A stretch of 64,000 nucleotides of DNA. Source: Chitinophagales bacterium. GTDB taxonomy: Bacteria > Bacteroidota > Bacteroidia > Chitinophagales > CAIODY01. The number at the start of each line of letters is the position of its first letter. Within the stretch, counting starts at the first letter, position 1. The notes beneath the pieces are model-generated. The model was not told the DNA's origin. It was given only the letters and a program-made list of their open reading frames with translations, and searched no databases. The position numbers were made by a program, and so were the translations under genes. Shown here one piece after another: positions 23,430 to 34,174 of this stretch. The stretch is from assembly GCA_947449695.1 (NCBI GenBank), contig CANFST010000001.1:1-64000 (forward strand), read 5' to 3'.

Positions 23430-25376
23430 TTGAAAAGTACGCTGTTAAAATTTTCTTTTCTTATCTTATTATTCATTCGCAGCAATGAAATTGCTTTTGC
23501 ATTTGGCAATTCAATTGATACTGCCGAAATCAACTCGGAAAATAACAAAGCAAAAAACTTTGTGCTTTCGGGCAAGATAGATAGCGCCAATTATTATTGT
23601 CAGCAAGGGCTACAAAACAGTAAACTCATTCATTATTTTAAGGGAGAAGCCGATGCTAATTATTTATTAGCAAAAACAACTATTCAGTTGCACAATAATT
23701 TGTCAGCCATGCAACAATTTATTGATGCAAAAAAAATGTATGAGAAAATAAACGATAGCCTTGGAATAGCGAATTGTTTATTGCAGTTGGGCATAATTAA
23801 TTACTATGAGAAAAATTATGACAAAGCTTTAGTTTATTACAAGCAATCATTAAAAGATTTTATTGCTATCAATAATATTCAATTGGCTGCACAATGTCAA
23901 TATCTGAAAGGCTTGTGTTTAATAGAAACAAAAGATTACACAACTGCTGCTACGGATTTAATGCAAGCCAAAACCAAAATGAATAGTATTAAAAATTTTC
24001 AAGGCGAAAGCGAATGCAGCGCAGGCTTAGCTCAACTTTATTTCAGCACGAAAAACTATTCTTCATCTATAAGATACTATAGGGAAGCATTAAATTATTT
24101 TTTATCAACCAATAATGATGAAGGAATGGTTGTAGCTAAAAACGGAATTGGTAAAAATTTTCTGAAAAGAAATAAACTGGATAGCGCAACTTATTTTTTA
24201 ACTGATGCTAATCAACAAAGTAAAAAAATAAATTACTTCGATGGCATCTTAGAATCGAGCAAACAATTAAGTGAATTGTTTTCGGCTAAAAATGATTTCA
24301 AAAAAGCTTTTTTTTATCAAACAGAGTATTATAACATAAGAGATTCACTGTTTAACGAGCAGACTTCACGGAAGATTTCAACGTTACAAAATGAAATAGA
24401 TTTGTCGCACAAGCAAAATGAAATTGATGAATTAAGTTCTGAGAAGAAAGTGTATAAAATCTGGCTTTATTTATTTGCCTTAGGCTTGATTTTAGTAGCA
24501 GTAATTCTTTATTTAGAATGGAGAAGTGCAAGATTGAAACAACATCTGAATAAAAAACTTACGCAAACAAATTTAGATTTAAGCGGTGCTATTTCTGAAT
24601 TAAAATCTACACAAATGCAATTAGTACAATCAGAAAAACTGGCATCTCTTGGTCAATTAACTGCTGGCATTGCACATGAAATCAATAATCCTATCAATTT
24701 TATTACAAGCAGTGTGGGTTCGTTGAAACGTGATTTTGAAGATGTGATTTTGATATTAGATACTTACAAAACTAATCCTGCTAAGGCAGAGCAACTGAAG
24801 AAAGAACTCGATTTTGATTTTACAATTACTGAAATAGCCGAATTGATCAATGGAATAAATGAAGGTGCTTCACGAACCGCTGAAATAGTAAAAGGATTGC
24901 GTAATTTTTCAAGAACTGATGAAGGAGAATTAAAACTGTCTGATTTACAACAAGGCATAGACTCAACATTGCAATTGCTTCAACCTAAATTTTTAGAAAA
25001 ACAGATTGAAACCATAAAAAATTATCAATCAATCCCACAGGTTAAATGCTTTCCTGGCCAAATCAATCAGGTATTCATGAATATACTTAGCAATGCTGCC
25101 GATGCAATTGAAGTAGAAAAAGGAAGAATAGAAATTTCAACCAGCTGCAACGATAACTTGGTTTATATTAGCATAAAAGATAATGGAAAAGGTATGAGCG
25201 AAGCAACCATGCAAAAAATATTTGATCCGTTTTTTACAACTAAAGATGTTGGTAAAGGAACTGGCTTAGGAATGAGTATAGCCTATGGGATAATTGAAAA
25301 ACATAGTGGAAAAATCGAAATCAAAAGTTCATTGGGCAGTGGTACAGAATTTATTATCAGTTTGCCAAAAAGTTAA
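23430..25376 (+). CDS. TPR-containing sensor histidine kinase
   Basis: A 648-residue membrane kinase. A signal-like helix (5-24) leads to a periplasmic array of about seven TPR units (residues 35-310, such as ANCLLQLGIINYYEKNYDKAL). A short coiled coil and a membrane helix (about 345-365) follow, then the kinase core. The phospho-acceptor is H416 in AGIAHEINNPINFI; the ATP site shows NAADAIE (N box), DNGKGMS (G1) and GKGTGLGMSI (G2). The start is a TTG at 23430, chosen because the signal peptide begins there. There is no receiver domain and no regulator gene beside it, so its target is unlinked. The two CPxxCG proteins upstream are candidates for its sensory partners. Confidence 0.88.
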   Translation: MKSTLLKFSFLILLFIRSNEIAFAFGNSIDTAEINSENNKAKNFVLSGKIDSANYYCQQGLQNSKLIHYFKGEADANYLLAKTTIQLHNNLSAMQQFIDAKKMYEKINDSLGIANCLLQLGIINYYEKNYDKALVYYKQSLKDFIAINNIQLAAQCQYLKGLCLIETKDYTTAATDLMQAKTKMNSIKNFQGESECSAGLAQLYFSTKNYSSSIRYYREALNYFLSTNNDEGMVVAKNGIGKNFLKRNKLDSATYFLTDANQQSKKINYFDGILESSKQLSELFSAKNDFKKAFFYQTEYYNIRDSLFNEQTSRKISTLQNEIDLSHKQNEIDELSSEKKVYKIWLYLFALGLILVAVILYLEWRSARLKQHLNKKLTQTNLDLSGAISELKSTQMQLVQSEKLASLGQLTAGIAHEINNPINFITSSVGSLKRDFEDVILILDTYKTNPAKAEQLKKELDFDFTITEIAELINGINEGASRTAEIVKGLRNFSRTDEGELKLSDLQQGIDSTLQLLQPKFLEKQIETIKNYQSIPQVKCFPGQINQVFMNILSNAADAIEVEKGRIEISTSCNDNLVYISIKDNGKGMSEATMQKIFDPFFTTKDVGKGTGLGMSIAYGIIEKHSGKIEIKSSLGSGTEFIISLPKS

Positions 25377-25411
25377 ATAGGTAAACCCGAATAATTACAT
25401 GCAACCTTAGT

Positions 25412-28400
25412 CTATCTTATCAAAGTAACATTACCTGCAATTGGAAATAAAGTTCCATCAGCACATTCAATCTGCAGTTGATACATATACACATCGCTCA
25501 TCATAGGTTTTCCTTTAAACATACCATTCCAGCCTACTTCAGGTTTATTTACAGGCACATGCTCTGCGTTATATAATTCATTTCCCCATCTGTCATAAAC
25601 TCTTAAGAAAACAAGCTCTTTAATCCCCCTACCCTGAACGTAAAAAAATTGATTTTCAAATTTAGAAGTTGGTTTTGGTTCAAAAGCATTCGGAATATAA
25701 ACTGATTTGTCTTTATCACATAATACAATTATTGTAACTTGAGTACTATCCACACAACCATATTCATCGGTAAAGGTGACATGATAAACTGTATTTACAT
25801 CAGGTGCAACTACAGGATTTAAACAATTCAAACAATTGATGTTATAATTAGGTGTCCATTGCAAAGTGCCATTGTTCACAGTATCAGGCTTTATTGTGTA
25901 AGGCTGACCAGCAAAAATATTTACTGATGATGGAGAAACAGTTATTTTAGGCGGTGGAAATACCTGAAGAAATATATCAACACTATCTCCATTGCAATTC
26001 CCTGCAATTACCACTCTGTATGTTTCGTTAGCGGTAGCTTTTACAGTTAAATGCGATTGAGTAGAAATGATTTGATGTGTACTCATTTGAATCCATTGAT
26101 AAGTTAAACCACCATTTGCAAATAAATGAATACTATCTCCTACACAAACAATGGTATCGTGACCAGCGTTTGGAATTACTAAATTACGGACACTTAAAAC
26201 CACTTTTCCTGTATCTCTGCAACCCCATTGATTATCTACAGCTAGATAAAAACTATCTTTCAGATATAAAGTAACATTAGGTTCAGCGATAAATCTGCTT
26301 GGATGAAATGTATTGCTTAATGAAGGATAATACCAATTGTAATTAACGCCAGCAACAGGCGGACAACCAAGCTTGAAAGGCACACCTGGACAAACAGAAT
26401 CATTGCTACCAGTGCAAGCAAATGGAGTTGGATATACTACAAAAGTATCTTGAACAGATGATAAACAATTATAATGATTAGATATAGAATAAGTTGCAAT
26501 GAACTTTGCTAAAGAAGTGTGGCTGCTATTAAAATATGTCTTTGCAAATGGGTTGGGTGATATATTAGATTGGTAATTGGGCGTACCATCACCAAAGTTT
26601 ATTTGATAATTTACTATTCCAACATTCGCATTATTATCAGTAAAAACTGTTGAGAGCGGATTACAGCCTTGAGCTGAAGAAATAGAAATATTAACCGGAG
26701 GTAGTTTAGAAATACAAACTTGTTTTGAAATACTATCAAAACAACCAGCTGTATTTTTTGCATAAAGCCATGTATTGTAACATGTATCTATTTTACCATT
26801 TGGTAAATTATAAGCATGAGTTGAGTTGGCATTAGTGGTTGAAAATGTAGTTGAATTACCATCCCCAAAATTCCATTTATATAATAATCCTGCTGATGGC
26901 AGTGATGTACTTTGAAAATAAACTGTTCCATTATTTCCGCAGATGGTATCATTTATAATATGATAACCCATACTCAAATTGGTTAATACCACAACCACTT
27001 TTACACTGCTGGTATCAACGCAACTATTAATTGAGCTATCAATCAATAAAATATGATAAGTACCAGCTGATGAATAACAATATTGAGGGTTTCGGGCAGT
27101 ATCAAATGGAGTTAAATTATTCCAGTTAAAATACCAATGATAGCTTTTCACAGGGTCAGGATTTACAGATAAATTGGTAAAATGAACACAACCATTGGTA
27201 CATAAAGTATCAGGAATTGAACTAAATTTTGCTACAGGATAAGGATGTACTCTTATAAATGGTTTAATAATAGTATCATAACAACCATGCGTTGATTTAA
27301 TAATTAATTGCATAGTATAAGAGCCAACTGTACCAATAACAACATGAGGGGTATGATGATAAAAAGAAGCAAATAAATTATGATTAGCATCGTAAATATA
27401 CCATTGATAATGGGCAGTATCTAATGAGTACAATCCCATAATAGATGAGTCAATCATGGTAACATCTGCCTTTCCGCAGAAATCTTTTATAAATGGTGTC
27501 CAACTGAAATTAGCAATCGGTCCGTCAATATGAACAGTATCAGCAACTGGATAACTACAACCTATTCCATCATCAATAAACGCCTGCACCAATTGGTGCC
27601 CGATGATGAAATATTTATGACAAAAATTATAAACACCTGTATTATTATGTTGTAGCACATCAAATGAACCATCTGGATATTTAATAATAGGATTTTGAGT
27701 AGAGTTAGTTACCAGAGTGCAACAAATAGAATCTCCAACACAACCATACACGTTACTGCATTGCAAATGACCTATCGGACCAGACACATGTAACGGTTTG
27801 CAAACAGAATCGCTACATCCAAAGATACTTGAAACTTTCCAGCAAATAATATAATCACCAGGAAACCCAACAGGAATGCCTACTTTAGCTGGTATGCCAT
27901 TCGGCAAATTACGATTGTAAGTAAATGTAACATAAAAATTTAATGGTGCTGAAGACATTGAAACTGTAAGCTGGTCGTAAGCACCAGTTGTAATATTAAT
28001 TAATGAATCAAAAGACCCAGGGCAAGAAATAGAATCAGGCCCTAAAAAACCTGCAACTGGATTTGAAACATGAATTTTTAAACAAGTATCAGCAGAGCAA
28101 CCATAATTATTGGTTAAATGCAAATTGATAAATTGATACCCAGCTGTATTAAAAGTTTGAGAAAACTGATTATTACTAGAAGCACAAATACCGCTTGGAT
28201 TGCAGCCTGTATTACTCAATGTCCAGCAACGAGTTGTAATTACTCCAGTTGAACAATCGGATAAATTAACCGTTGCTCCAACACATATTGAAGTGTCGGA
28301 AAAAACTGCTATGCATGGTGTAATTCCATTAATTGAATTGACAGAAATATTTCCTGATTTACTGCAGCCATAACTATCTTTTATAAAATAATTACAAGAA

Positions 28401-31348
28401 GATGTTATAGGTGAATTATAACAAAAGGTATCTTTTGTCCAATTCCCGTATAAAGTATCCGACATACCATTGCCAAAATTCAGAACAGTATAATCTCCGT
28501 TGCTCATACAATAATTTGTAGCATTGTTAAATACCACACAATTACCACAATTTACAGTTAATGGTGAAGCAGTTATTTTTGGGTAGATATCATGAATAAT
28601 TATTGTTTGATAAGCCGTATCAGAACAAGTACCACCACTTATAATTAATTTCACATGATGGATTCCGCAATGCAAGTAAGTGTGGCAAGGGCGAATAAGT
28701 GTTGTGTCATTGTTAGCATTACCGCTTAGAAAAGTACTATCGCCAAAATCCCATTTAATATTATAAAGAAAAGGTCTGCCGGGGGTTGAATATTCAGCAG
28801 TGAAACACCAATTGTATTTTGAGCATTGTTCTGAATCAGTCACAATTGGATTAAAATTTAGTTGAGCTAAATAATTAGTGACCGAAATAGTTTTTGTAAC
28901 GGTATCAGGTGGGCAACCCAATGAGTCATTTTTAAAAATCATTATCACCTGATAATTACCTGCCTTACAAAAACAATGTGTTAAAGAAGGCACATGCAAA
29001 TGGTCTTTTGCTTTTAAATGATAAATTGTTTGGGATGGGACGCATGAAGGTGTATTAACAATAACAATGATGGATGTTGAGTCTAATGCTTCGATATTTG
29101 TTGGGAAAATGGTGTACGATGGAGAAAATTTCACACAAAAATTATTAGCCGTGCCTGACTGATTGCAGAGTGTTGAATCTTTAAAAGTGCCTAGTATACC
29201 TTTAACAATCACAGCATTCGAGATTCTGGTAGTATCCGGACAACCATTGTTTATGGTAGAAAAATTTGCATTGAATACTCCTAAATCGCTTATGCAAACA
29301 AATGCAGTATCACAACTAAATAAATCACCATCGGGTTTAGTGGTATTAGGGGCTGTGAAAAACCAATGACAACCTTTACCACATTTACTATTACTATTGA
29401 TGGAAGGAAGATGTGGCGTAGTTGGGATTAATTTAAAACAAGCTGAGCCATTTACCAAACATTGTTGTGGAGGTGTTACAACAAACTGTGCATTTATTTT
29501 ATGACCAACTGTTACCGCTTTTTTTAAAGTCAATGTATCAGCGCAATAAACGCCACCCATTGAATGTGTAATATGAACAACTTTAATAGTGAAGCATGTA
29601 TCAACAGTACTATGATAACAATGATGCATTATAGGTGAGGGGCTTGAAATATTAGGTGTGCCATCACCGAATATATATATATAAGCCGAATCGGAACGAT
29701 GATAAAACGCATCAACCAATGTTGAATCCACGTGAATAGTTACACAATTTGAATCGCAACTAACTGCTGCTTGTGATACTGTAAAATTTCCACTTTGATG
29801 AATCTGTGAAACCACAAATGAATCAATAGCGCAGCATCCACCATTGGCAGCAGATTGACATACTTTTAAATAAACTTTAAATCTGCCATAACCTGAAAAT
29901 GAAGCACAAAAAGCAGTGCCTGTGCCAATTGGTGCGCCATTCATATTCCCTTTCCACCATTGGAATATTGCACCATTATTGCTGTTGTTTTGTTGTGCCT
30001 TAAAACAAAATGGATGATTGGTTGAACAACGCACCGTGTCAACTACTGATTGATAAATTTTTGCTAATGGAGATGCATAAATGGTGATTGGAATACAGCC
30101 TGAATAATTCGCCACACAAGTATTGCAAGAATTGCCAACCTGACCATTCTGAAAACAAATGTTATAAACTGTTGTAGCTGAAATACTGCAAGGAAAAGAA
30201 TAATAATTAGTAGCTGCATTACTCACACCACCAAGTGGAATACTTGTTCCACCGCCTTGTGGCGTAGCAATCAATGTTCCCCCAATATTGCAATTCTGAC
30301 CAGCAAACGAAGGACTCATGTGTGCTGCTAAAGTGATTTGAACAGGCGAGCCGCAACAAACTGAATGCAAACTAGCATGCAAACTATCCACTACAACATT
30401 TTGAATACAAATAGCTTGATTAACTGAATCAATCGCTTTGCAACCTGTCAGTGAATCTTTTAATTCAACAATTACCTTTTTACAACCATAAGCATTAAAA
30501 GTATAATTAGTTGATGGATTGGAACTCGGACCAATACTTGGTGCAGCTGGTGGCGATGAAACTGGAGGGAACCAAAAACTATATAAACCAGTGCTTGTAA
30601 GCGAACTTCCAGTGGCTTGCACACTAACTGTTGAAGGTACTGTGCAACTATTACCACCTGTAACATTTAATGCAACACTTGGTGGACATGCAACCTTTAT
30701 ATAACAAGGTTTGGTAATAACTTTTGAGCATCCATGTGCATCAGTTACTGATAAACTAACAGTATAACAAGGCGGAATTGAATTTTTACAATTATAGGTA
30801 TGTGTTACCGGTGATGCTGAAACAGTAGTTGTGGTTGTATTATCGCCCCAATACCAAGTCAATGGACCATAAGGTGCAGAGCCTTGTGAAATGTTGGGTG
30901 TAAAAGTAGTAGTGAGTGTACCGCAATTAAAAGTATCTGTAGCTGAAAAATCAGGGTTAGGGAATGGATAAACAATAGCTACACATTGACAAAATGAATC
31001 TACCTGATGAGTGTTACGATTATAAATATACAAACATATTTTATACGAGCCATCAACCGTTAATGAATAGCTATTATTGCTGGTGGCTAAGCTACCTGCT
31101 TTAGCAGATAAAAAAGTTAAACCCCATGGACCATTGCAATTATGATTTGAACTAATTTGTTCTTTCCATACTGCTGAATCATAAATTCCAGTTGAACAAT
31201 TAACAAGAGGTAAAAAAAAAGGACCGCATTGGGTTACTGGAAATGCACCGCCATTTACTGTATTAAAACAAGCATGAAGGTTTTGCGCCTTTGAATTCGG
31301 CAAACACACAACAAACCAGATTAATAATAAAGTAAAGATTTTTCTCAT
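25412..31348 (-). CDS. giant cysteine-rich PKD protein with T9SS type B sorting domain
   Basis: A 1978-residue exported protein. The signal peptide (1-21, PNSKAQ) is followed by some 15-20 PKD-like or Ig-like beta domains, recognisable by WxFGDG variants (WDFGDSTF, WNFGDGNST, INFGDGTP, YIFGDGTP) and HxY or CxxY strands. Cysteines are frequent throughout (SC.DT, CHTY, CFTIK), which is unusual for PKD arrays and suggests many disulfides. The final 90 residues (IPNAFEPKPTSKFENQF ... LRVYDRWGNELY ... GNVTLIR) form the type B sorting domain for type IX secretion. It is probably a long adhesin or surface filament. It stands alone, convergent with the kinase gene. Confidence 0.88.
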   Translation of the reverse strand: MRKIFTLLLIWFVVCLPNSKAQNLHACFNTVNGGAFPVTQCGPFFLPLVNCSTGIYDSAVWKEQISSNHNCNGPWGLTFLSAKAGSLATSNNSYSLTVDGSYKICLYIYNRNTHQVDSFCQCVAIVYPFPNPDFSATDTFNCGTLTTTFTPNISQGSAPYGPLTWYWGDNTTTTTVSASPVTHTYNCKNSIPPCYTVSLSVTDAHGCSKVITKPCYIKVACPPSVALNVTGGNSCTVPSTVSVQATGSSLTSTGLYSFWFPPVSSPPAAPSIGPSSNPSTNYTFNAYGCKKVIVELKDSLTGCKAIDSVNQAICIQNVVVDSLHASLHSVCCGSPVQITLAAHMSPSFAGQNCNIGGTLIATPQGGGTSIPLGGVSNAATNYYSFPCSISATTVYNICFQNGQVGNSCNTCVANYSGCIPITIYASPLAKIYQSVVDTVRCSTNHPFCFKAQQNNSNNGAIFQWWKGNMNGAPIGTGTAFCASFSGYGRFKVYLKVCQSAANGGCCAIDSFVVSQIHQSGNFTVSQAAVSCDSNCVTIHVDSTLVDAFYHRSDSAYIYIFGDGTPNISSPSPIMHHCYHSTVDTCFTIKVVHITHSMGGVYCADTLTLKKAVTVGHKINAQFVVTPPQQCLVNGSACFKLIPTTPHLPSINSNSKCGKGCHWFFTAPNTTKPDGDLFSCDTAFVCISDLGVFNANFSTINNGCPDTTRISNAVIVKGILGTFKDSTLCNQSGTANNFCVKFSPSYTIFPTNIEALDSTSIIVIVNTPSCVPSQTIYHLKAKDHLHVPSLTHCFCKAGNYQVIMIFKNDSLGCPPDTVTKTISVTNYLAQLNFNPIVTDSEQCSKYNWCFTAEYSTPGRPFLYNIKWDFGDSTFLSGNANNDTTLIRPCHTYLHCGIHHVKLIISGGTCSDTAYQTIIIHDIYPKITASPLTVNCGNCVVFNNATNYCMSNGDYTVLNFGNGMSDTLYGNWTKDTFCYNSPITSSCNYFIKDSYGCSKSGNISVNSINGITPCIAVFSDTSICVGATVNLSDCSTGVITTRCWTLSNTGCNPSGICASSNNQFSQTFNTAGYQFINLHLTNNYGCSADTCLKIHVSNPVAGFLGPDSISCPGSFDSLINITTGAYDQLTVSMSSAPLNFYVTFTYNRNLPNGIPAKVGIPVGFPGDYIICWKVSSIFGCSDSVCKPLHVSGPIGHLQCSNVYGCVGDSICCTLVTNSTQNPIIKYPDGSFDVLQHNNTGVYNFCHKYFIIGHQLVQAFIDDGIGCSYPVADTVHIDGPIANFSWTPFIKDFCGKADVTMIDSSIMGLYSLDTAHYQWYIYDANHNLFASFYHHTPHVVIGTVGSYTMQLIIKSTHGCYDTIIKPFIRVHPYPVAKFSSIPDTLCTNGCVHFTNLSVNPDPVKSYHWYFNWNNLTPFDTARNPQYCYSSAGTYHILLIDSSINSCVDTSSVKVVVVLTNLSMGYHIINDTICGNNGTVYFQSTSLPSAGLLYKWNFGDGNSTTFSTTNANSTHAYNLPNGKIDTCYNTWLYAKNTAGCFDSISKQVCISKLPPVNISISSAQGCNPLSTVFTDNNANVGIVNYQINFGDGTPNYQSNISPNPFAKTYFNSSHTSLAKFIATYSISNHYNCLSSVQDTFVVYPTPFACTGSNDSVCPGVPFKLGCPPVAGVNYNWYYPSLSNTFHPSRFIAEPNVTLYLKDSFYLAVDNQWGCRDTGKVVLSVRNLVIPNAGHDTIVCVGDSIHLFANGGLTYQWIQMSTHQIISTQSHLTVKATANETYRVVIAGNCNGDSVDIFLQVFPPPKITVSPSSVNIFAGQPYTIKPDTVNNGTLQWTPNYNINCLNCLNPVVAPDVNTVYHVTFTDEYGCVDSTQVTIIVLCDKDKSVYIPNAFEPKPTSKFENQFFYVQGRGIKELVFLRVYDRWGNELYNAEHVPVNKPEVGWNGMFKGKPMMSDVYMYQLQIECADGTLFPIAGNVTLIR

Positions 31349-31510
31349 TCTGTTTGGGAGTACAATGTAGTGATTTCAATTAATTGTTAATAATAAGACT
31401 ACACCCAATCTAAAAATGTTGCTTTACGGCCATAAAGTTTTTGCCACAAGTATCCTTTCCGAATTGCAAAGAATTTAGTTTTTAAAAATAGATGATTATT
31501 ATATTAATAA

Positions 31511-32011
31511 TTATTTCCCCTCCCTCAACATTTCGGCATAATTCATTTTTCGGGATAAAGCACTTACTGCTTTGGCTATACGCTTAGCTTTGGTTTCATG
31601 GGTTTTGGCAGATTCAATCCATTTGCTGAAATAATTCTGATGCGATTTGGGTTGTGCGTAAAAATATTTTTTTGCATTGAAGTCATCTTCTAAGCATTCA
31701 ACAAAATCAGCATCTAATTGGTATTCGGCTTTATCATGTTCTATCTCAACCTGAAGCGGAGCTCCATGAATTTTCTTAAGTTTTTTTCTGACATCAGCTT
31801 TCAAAGCCATAATAAAATCACCCTCACCCATTGGAATTAAAGCAATACCCGAAATTTCAAGTGCATCTAATCTTCCTTTGACACGAAAAGATTTTTTATT
31901 GTCAGGATAAATTTTGTTGGCTAATTCAGCAGGAATTTCAATGTAAGTCCAGCCAGTTTTTTCACCCATCTGGCCAAATTTTTTCATTATTGTTTGAAAT
32001 TTAATTTTCAT
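31511..32011 (-). CDS. YdeI/OmpD-associated family protein with DUF1905
   Basis: A 166-residue cytosolic protein. Residues 1-95 fit DUF1905, a small beta domain (GWTYIEIPAELANKIY, FRVKGRLDALEISGIALIPMGEGDFIMAL). The C-terminal part (DFNAKKYFYAQPKSHQNYFSKWIESAKTHETKAKRIAKAVSAL) is the YdeI/OmpD-associated helical tail. No enzyme activity is established for the family. Its start codon directly abuts the stop codon of the fibronectin-type gene (32011/32012), so the two are likely translationally coupled and it is the last gene of the four-gene operon. Confidence 0.85.
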   Translation of the reverse strand: MKIKFQTIMKKFGQMGEKTGWTYIEIPAELANKIYPDNKKSFRVKGRLDALEISGIALIPMGEGDFIMALKADVRKKLKKIHGAPLQVEIEHDKAEYQLDADFVECLEDDFNAKKYFYAQPKSHQNYFSKWIESAKTHETKAKRIAKAVSALSRKMNYAEMLREGK

Positions 32012-34156
32012 TTATCGCACTACAATTTTTTGTACTGCACTCAACTTACTTTGCTCACCGTTTGGATAATCTAAGCGCACAGCATATTCATAATTTCCTT
32101 TGCCGACTAATTCAGCATCATTGAACTGATTGAGTGTTGCATCAACATATTTATAAGCCACTAAATGATTGTCGTTGTACTTTCTGAAAATCACTACAAA
32201 ATAATTTTTTCCTTTCACATTCGCATTCCAAGCTAATTTGGTTATTCGTTTTAATGAATCATATTTCGCAGAAAAATTTTGTACGTTTTCTTTTACTGAA
32301 GCGTCAAATGGTCTTCCAGTAATAGGTTTCGAGAGTTCTGATTTATTTCCTGCTTTGTCAATAGCTTGTAATTGATAAGTGTAGAATTTTTTTGCAACCA
32401 CTTTTTCATCAGTGTAAGAATTGTCAGTTGGTTTCAAATGAGCATACACTTCCATTTTACCTTTTTCATTTGTTTTGTATAACAATTGTTCTTTCACATC
32501 CGTGTTAGTGCTTGGAATCCAATGTAAAATCACAGATTTATCAGTTACTTTAATATCGTCAAACACAGGTACAACGGGTGCTACAAGGTCAGGTCGTGCA
32601 ACTTTAATAATTGTAGAAAATGGTGAGTGATTGAAATTATTATCCAAAGCTGTTACTTTGTAATAAACAATTTTGTTCAAAGTTCGGGCATTCAAACTAT
32701 CTACAAACACTGTGTCGTACACCACATCTTTTGTAATCAATGAATATTCATCAGTCGGGTGGTCGGCCATATAAACTCTGTAGCCTTTCAAATCAGGTTC
32801 GGGATTCATTTTCCATTTCAAAACAATTCTTCCTGTGGTATCCATTCTTCCACTAATAATTGTTGGCGCTAAAGGCGGCGTAGAATCATGTATGTATAAA
32901 TATCTTGGGTATGACAAACTATTATTGCCTGCAGTATCTTCAGCCATCACCACATAGTAACTTGTTCCATATATATCCTTCACTTCGCTTGTTTGTGAAT
33001 TTTTTTCAGGTGAAATCATTTCTCCAATTTTTCTGAAAGGACCAGTTGCAACCGTACAATAGCCTACATAAAAGCCTTTCAAGTCATTTTCATTTTTTTC
33101 TTTCTTCCAACCGATTTGTACTTTTTTATTTTTATCTACATAAATAGAAGTAATCTGTGGTGGAACTGGTGGTGTTTTATCTCGTCCAAAACCCAGTACT
33201 GATGGGCTTGGAGCAGATTTTTCGGCAAATGGTGTGATACCAACAATACGATATAAATGTTTTACATAATTTTCTTTCACTTCATCTACATATGCTCCAC
33301 GTTGCGCCAAACCACTTATACTATCGGCTGTAACACTTATAGGTTCACGGCTAACGTTGAACCATTTTTTTCCATTGTCATCACTTCGTTGAATGATGTA
33401 AGCAGTAAATGCGGAATGAAACGCAATCACGGGCCATTCTAATTTCACACCATGTTCGGTGCTTTGTGTTGCCAATGGCGGTGGCGCAGGTAAAGTATCA
33501 ATCACATCAGTAATCAATAAAGTGAATGCAGAATCAAGGCGATGAGCTTTATCAAAATACAAACTTCGTAAGCGATAAATGTATGCTTTTCCTTTGGGCA
33601 GATTTTTTTCTACATAACGTAAACCCAATCTTGAAGCGGTTTTTGCGTCATTGTCAGCAGCGAATAAAGCGAAACCCATTCTGTTACTTTGTTCATTGTA
33701 TTTGTTCAAAATGTTTTGTTTTTCGCCTTCGGTTTTCGCCATTTGTTTTTGATAAACTGATGCTGCTGCGATTACTTCATAATGATTTGAAGTATCAATT
33801 ATTTTTTGCCAAACAGATTCTTTCAACGGACGAAATGTGTCTGCAACAGGCTTAAATACAGCATTTTTTGCAGAAGACAAATCTGTGATTTCTGCTTTTT
33901 CTAAAATGTAACCTTTTTTATTCGATTCACTCCAAGCTGTATTTTCTGTAACTACCCAGCGAAAAACTGTAGAGTCTTTGTAATTTTTTTTCACCAATAA
34001 CAAATGTGGTCTGCCATCCAAATTCATGGTTTCTGTTTTTGGTACATTTTTTTTCTTTGCAGCACCAGTCTTTGAAACTATTGCTGTGCCTTTATTTTGA
34101 GCATTTGCAAAAAAAGCAAATAAAGAAAATGATAAAATGAAAAATATTTTTTTCAT
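32012..34156 (-). CDS. exported protein with fibronectin type III domains
   Basis: A 714-residue protein with a signal peptide (1-19, FFANAQ). After a helical region (about 110-210) come four to five fibronectin type III domains (about 215-640) marked by VKLEWPVIAFHSAFTAYIIQRS, VQIGWKKEKNENDLKGFYVGY, IVLKWKMNPEPDLKGYRVYM and VILHWIPSTNTDVKEQLLY. The end (KLSAVQKIVVR) shows no clear type IX sorting domain. It lies 18 bases after the giant protein gene and probably works with it at the cell surface. Partner and ligand are unknown. Confidence 0.8.
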   Translation of the reverse strand: MKKIFFILSFSLFAFFANAQNKGTAIVSKTGAAKKKNVPKTETMNLDGRPHLLLVKKNYKDSTVFRWVVTENTAWSESNKKGYILEKAEITDLSSAKNAVFKPVADTFRPLKESVWQKIIDTSNHYEVIAAASVYQKQMAKTEGEKQNILNKYNEQSNRMGFALFAADNDAKTASRLGLRYVEKNLPKGKAYIYRLRSLYFDKAHRLDSAFTLLITDVIDTLPAPPPLATQSTEHGVKLEWPVIAFHSAFTAYIIQRSDDNGKKWFNVSREPISVTADSISGLAQRGAYVDEVKENYVKHLYRIVGITPFAEKSAPSPSVLGFGRDKTPPVPPQITSIYVDKNKKVQIGWKKEKNENDLKGFYVGYCTVATGPFRKIGEMISPEKNSQTSEVKDIYGTSYYVVMAEDTAGNNSLSYPRYLYIHDSTPPLAPTIISGRMDTTGRIVLKWKMNPEPDLKGYRVYMADHPTDEYSLITKDVVYDTVFVDSLNARTLNKIVYYKVTALDNNFNHSPFSTIIKVARPDLVAPVVPVFDDIKVTDKSVILHWIPSTNTDVKEQLLYKTNEKGKMEVYAHLKPTDNSYTDEKVVAKKFYTYQLQAIDKAGNKSELSKPITGRPFDASVKENVQNFSAKYDSLKRITKLAWNANVKGKNYFVVIFRKYNDNHLVAYKYVDATLNQFNDAELVGKGNYEYAVRLDYPNGEQSKLSAVQKIVVR

Positions 34157-34174
34157 GATGAACGCTGATTTTTT

